A program made the translations under genes and the position numbers. Below are positions 41,001-41,939 of a stretch of 41,939 nucleotides of DNA, in pieces. The stretch's first letter is position 1, and each line of letters begins with the position of its first letter. The stretch is taken from NCBI GenBank assembly GCA_034435315.1, contig DAOTYB010000154.1, positions 1-41,939 on the forward strand, read 5' to 3'. Origin of the DNA: VGOB01 sp034435315 (lineage in GTDB: Bacteria > Chloroflexota > Anaerolineae > UBA4142). The notes under the pieces are model-generated. The model had not been told where the DNA came from, ran no database searches, and worked only from the letters and a program-made list of their open reading frames with translations.

Positions 41001-41687
41001 GCGTTTGTGGATAACGCGATCTCCAAGACGATCAATTTTCCTGAAAAAGCCACGGTCGAGGATGTTGAGCGCGCGTACTTTCTGGCATGGAAACTGGGTT
41101 GCAAGGGCATCACTGTGTATCGCGCCGGGTCGCGCGAGCAGGTGGTGCTGGAGACTCAAGCCACCGCAGCGAAAAAAGCAGTATCATCCGAAACCGCGCT
41201 AGCGAAGAAACCGCGCCCACGCGCCGTGCGCGGCTCGACCTACGAAATCGCCACGCCACTCGGTAAAGCGTATGTAACCATCAACCGCAATGGCGAAGGC
41301 GAGCCGTTCGAGGTGTTCTGTAACGTCGGCAAAGCCGGCTCGGATACGACAGCGGTGAGCGAGGCGATTGGTCGTTTGATCTCTCTTGTGCTCCGTCTGC
41401 CCTCACCGATGTCACCAACGGAACGTCTGCAAGAAATCGTGGATCAGTTGAGCGGTATCGGTGGAGGACGTTCGTTGGGCTTTGGCGCGCGGCGCGTCCG
41501 CTCGCTCCCTGATGGAATCGCTCAGGCACTTGCCGAAGACCTGGGGCAGGCGCGCGGTGAATTGTCCCCAGCCCAACAAATCCCCTTGTTCAAAATTGGT
41601 GATCTGTGTCCCGAGTGCGGTCAAGCCGCCTTTGTCAACGAAGAGGGGTGTCGCAAGTGTTACGCGTGCGGGTATAGTGAGTGTTGA
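38052..41687 (+). CDS. nrdJ: AdoCbl-dependent (class II) ribonucleotide reductase with intein
   Basis: A 1211-residue precursor: about 816 residues of reductase plus a 395-residue intein (119-513). After splicing it makes deoxyribonucleotides using adenosylcobalamin. The redox Cys is Cys514, directly after the intein. The radical site is 'NPCGE' (Asn699, Cys701, Glu703). The second redox Cys is Cys712, 11 residues after Cys701 as in Thermotoga NrdJ. A TSCPD-type domain ('YEIATPLGKAYVTINRNG') and a C-terminal Cys-rich ribbon ('CPECGQ', 'CRKCYACGYSEC') finish the protein. ATG 38085 has a better ribosome site (GGAG, 8-nt spacer) than ATG 38052. No cobalamin riboswitch is recognised upstream. Confidence 0.95.
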   Translation: MYHQLYAGVKFMVQEMRTLSHLVADDEERVRPALNLSPNARIVLEKRYLRRGPDGKPIETPEEMFDRVARVVAEPDARYGGDPQVTRDKFYDLLTTLRFFPNSPTFTGAGTPLGQLAACFTADMRVTIEQGMKRIADLQIGDRVLTHLGRYRPVTQVMQRAYRGKLIHIKVKLIGTTLQVTPEHPILTPEGWRRAGDLQTGDLVAIGVPQGVQTTPRFDLAEWAYAGELETQVTDTALRVRRPSTYQNSGRQAGWINRFLELTPELARLCGYYISEGTVDPEERYVRFTFGRDEEDYQRDVVELVGTLFGVSANRVESHRGNWITLNVYARAVAIWFRSHFGQHSYGKRVPVWMQYAPPDIQKEFLSGIMRGDGLYNEQTYQLASRRSPKMFRALRLTLSNPSLIQQVWQMCLRLGYDAAIRPVDTSYVTANARATAQISLPPLQSRELVQRVFGRDLPEPDQRYVRKAVLRQGDRVYFQIQSIESDDYAGMVYNCEVDEDHSYVTEGIVVHNCFVLPIADDMGRDPRGIFSTLRAAALIQQTGGGNGFSFSRLRPRGDRVSTSAGVATGPVGFLRVYDTAFGEVAQGGTRRGANMAVLRVDHPDIFDFIRCKATEGAISNFNISVGVTDEFMRAVEADGDFDLINPRDGSVWRTVRACELFNEIVKYAHHNGEPGVLFLDTANRANPVPHLYELEATNPCGEQWLGPYENCCLGSINLAQHITPDDRMDWAKLRDSVELAVHFLDNVVDANKYVPAIPELAASAHRARRIGLGIMGLGDAMYRLGIRYGSRAGEDFAGQVMEFVRYYAMKKSIELAKTRGAFPAIKGSIYDPENLKWTPPKPLRPFTHDWGRPQLDWGEIVIGIKKYGIRNAAQTTVAPTGTIATVAGVESYGCEPVFALAYTRHVNDNGKDLQLEYVSPLFERALMRAGVDAATRQKIFARVRLTGTCQDIDLVPETIRHTFVVASDITPEEHVYMQAALQAFVDNAISKTINFPEKATVEDVERAYFLAWKLGCKGITVYRAGSREQVVLETQATAAKKAVSSETALAKKPRPRAVRGSTYEIATPLGKAYVTINRNGEGEPFEVFCNVGKAGSDTTAVSEAIGRLISLVLRLPSPMSPTERLQEIVDQLSGIGGGRSLGFGARRVRSLPDGIAQALAEDLGQARGELSPAQQIPLFKIGDLCPECGQAAFVNEEGCRKCYACGYSEC
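38406..39590 (+). other. Intein with LAGLIDADG homing endonuclease in NrdJ
   Basis: A 395-residue in-frame insertion from Cys119 ('CFTADMRVTI') to Asn513 ('VVHN'), followed by extein Cys514. Block B has 'TPEHPILT' (Thr181, His184); blocks F/G have 'YNCEVDEDHSYVTEGIVVHN' with the penultimate His and terminal Asn needed for splicing. Two LAGLIDADG motifs are visible: 'RLCGYYISEGT' (acidic Glu276) and 'FLSGIMRGDGL' (Asp373), so the endonuclease looks intact. It is inserted immediately before the redox-active cysteine, a site also used by inteins in other reductases. Confidence 0.95.
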
Positions 41688-41725
41688 GTGTTCAGTGTTC
41701 GGTGTTCAGTATTCAGTGCAGTGTT
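41688..41725 (+). repeat. GTGTTCA heptamer tract after nrdJ
   Basis: Units GTGTTCA, GTGTTCG, GTGTTCA, GTATTCA follow the nrdJ stop codon at once, which itself lies in a GAGTGTTGAGTG context. Confidence 0.7.
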
Positions 41726-41798
41726 GTTGACATTTTGGTACAGTTGCGCTATAGTGCGCGTCGCTGGCATGAAGCCCGCCGTGCACTCGTGAAGAGTA

Positions 41799-41939
41799 GG
41801 AGCGAAAGATTTTTTTCGCCCGTACAACGAAGTAACGAGCACGTAATTACTCAGCCGTGCTGTCCAGAGCGAAAAGCCCCACCCCCTCGCCCCCTCCCCA
41901 CGCCGCTCTGCGGCGTGGGGAGGGGGAATCAGAGGGAAT
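41799..41939 (+). repeat. Second copy of blocks from the 20357-20685 element (runs off window)
   Basis: GTAGGAGCGAAAG and following bases (41799-41840) match 20569-20606; GTAATTACTCAGCC onward (41843) matches the left end of the element at 20356. The 17-bp hairpin of the element recurs with loop TCT instead of AAA (41890-41926). Block order differs from copy 1. It runs off the right edge. Confidence 0.7.

Noticed and set aside
38052..41687. Two-gene or split reductase
   Set aside because: One continuous frame; the unusual length is fully explained by the intein at 119-513.
1..41939. tRNA or rRNA genes
   Set aside because: All gaps were read; none holds a cloverleaf or rRNA-like segment.

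Overview
The window looks like a chromosomal segment of a GC-rich bacterium, most likely a member of the Chloroflexota (Anaerolineae-like). The reasons are a secreted protein with the 'VYLPLV' tract typical of that phylum, a dcw (division and cell wall) cluster that runs on into ftsZ, nrdR and a class II ribonucleotide reductase, very heavy GCG/CGC codon use, and many short tandem repeats. The phylum call is an inference from gene content; there is no rRNA or tRNA in the window.

Layout. (1) 1-7685: a co-directional operon of polytopic membrane proteins, namely glycosyltransferase-like proteins of the GT39/PMT and GT87 types plus an orphan Cache-domain sensor, with start/stop overlaps. (2) 7.7-8.2 kb: a hicBA toxin-antitoxin pair with a near-consensus promoter inside the 3' end of the upstream gene. 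(3) 8.2-13.0 kb: a mixed accessory stretch with fmt, a 109-bp miniature transposable element with a 9-bp target duplication, a secreted CAP-domain protein, a multi-cluster Fe-S protein, a nucleotidyltransferase with its small partner, a GNAT acetyltransferase and a frameshifted second nucleotidyltransferase. (4) 13.1-18.8 kb: a recJ-like nuclease, a Nudix hydrolase, a small membrane protein, a LysM protein and a secreted beta-helix protein (minus strand), then an RNase H plus zinc-ribbon coiled-coil pair (minus strand). (5) 18.9-37.1 kb: the dcw cluster mraZ-rsmH-ftsL-ftsI-murF-mraY-murD-ftsW-murG-murC-[unknown membrane protein]-murB-ddl-ftsQ-ftsA-ftsZ. It encodes peptidoglycan precursor synthesis from UDP-MurNAc to lipid II and the core septation machinery. 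murE is missing from its usual place. (6) 37.3-41.7 kb: nrdR and an AdoCbl-dependent (class II) ribonucleotide reductase, nrdJ, carrying an in-frame intein with a LAGLIDADG endonuclease at the redox-active cysteine.

Regulation visible in sequence. mraZ has a TTGACA-N17-TTTAAT promoter followed at the expected transcription start by three perfectly phased GTGGG-N5 MraZ boxes, and then by a GAAC-N4-GTTC palindrome like Gram-positive LexA operators. ftsZ has its own promoter and nrdR has a promoter with a leader hairpin. A strong intrinsic terminator separates nrdR from nrdJ.

Most unusual features. Degenerate 7- and 8-bp tandem repeats (STRR-like) sit at many gene junctions and supply start or stop codons of real genes (recJ/Nudix, mraY/murD, murD/ftsW, murB/ddl, ftsQ/ftsA). 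They also lie in frame inside two membrane glycosyltransferases. A 329-bp hairpin-rich element with terminal inverted repeats and a 9-bp duplication has inserted between rsmH and ftsL, and related sequence reappears at the right edge of the window.
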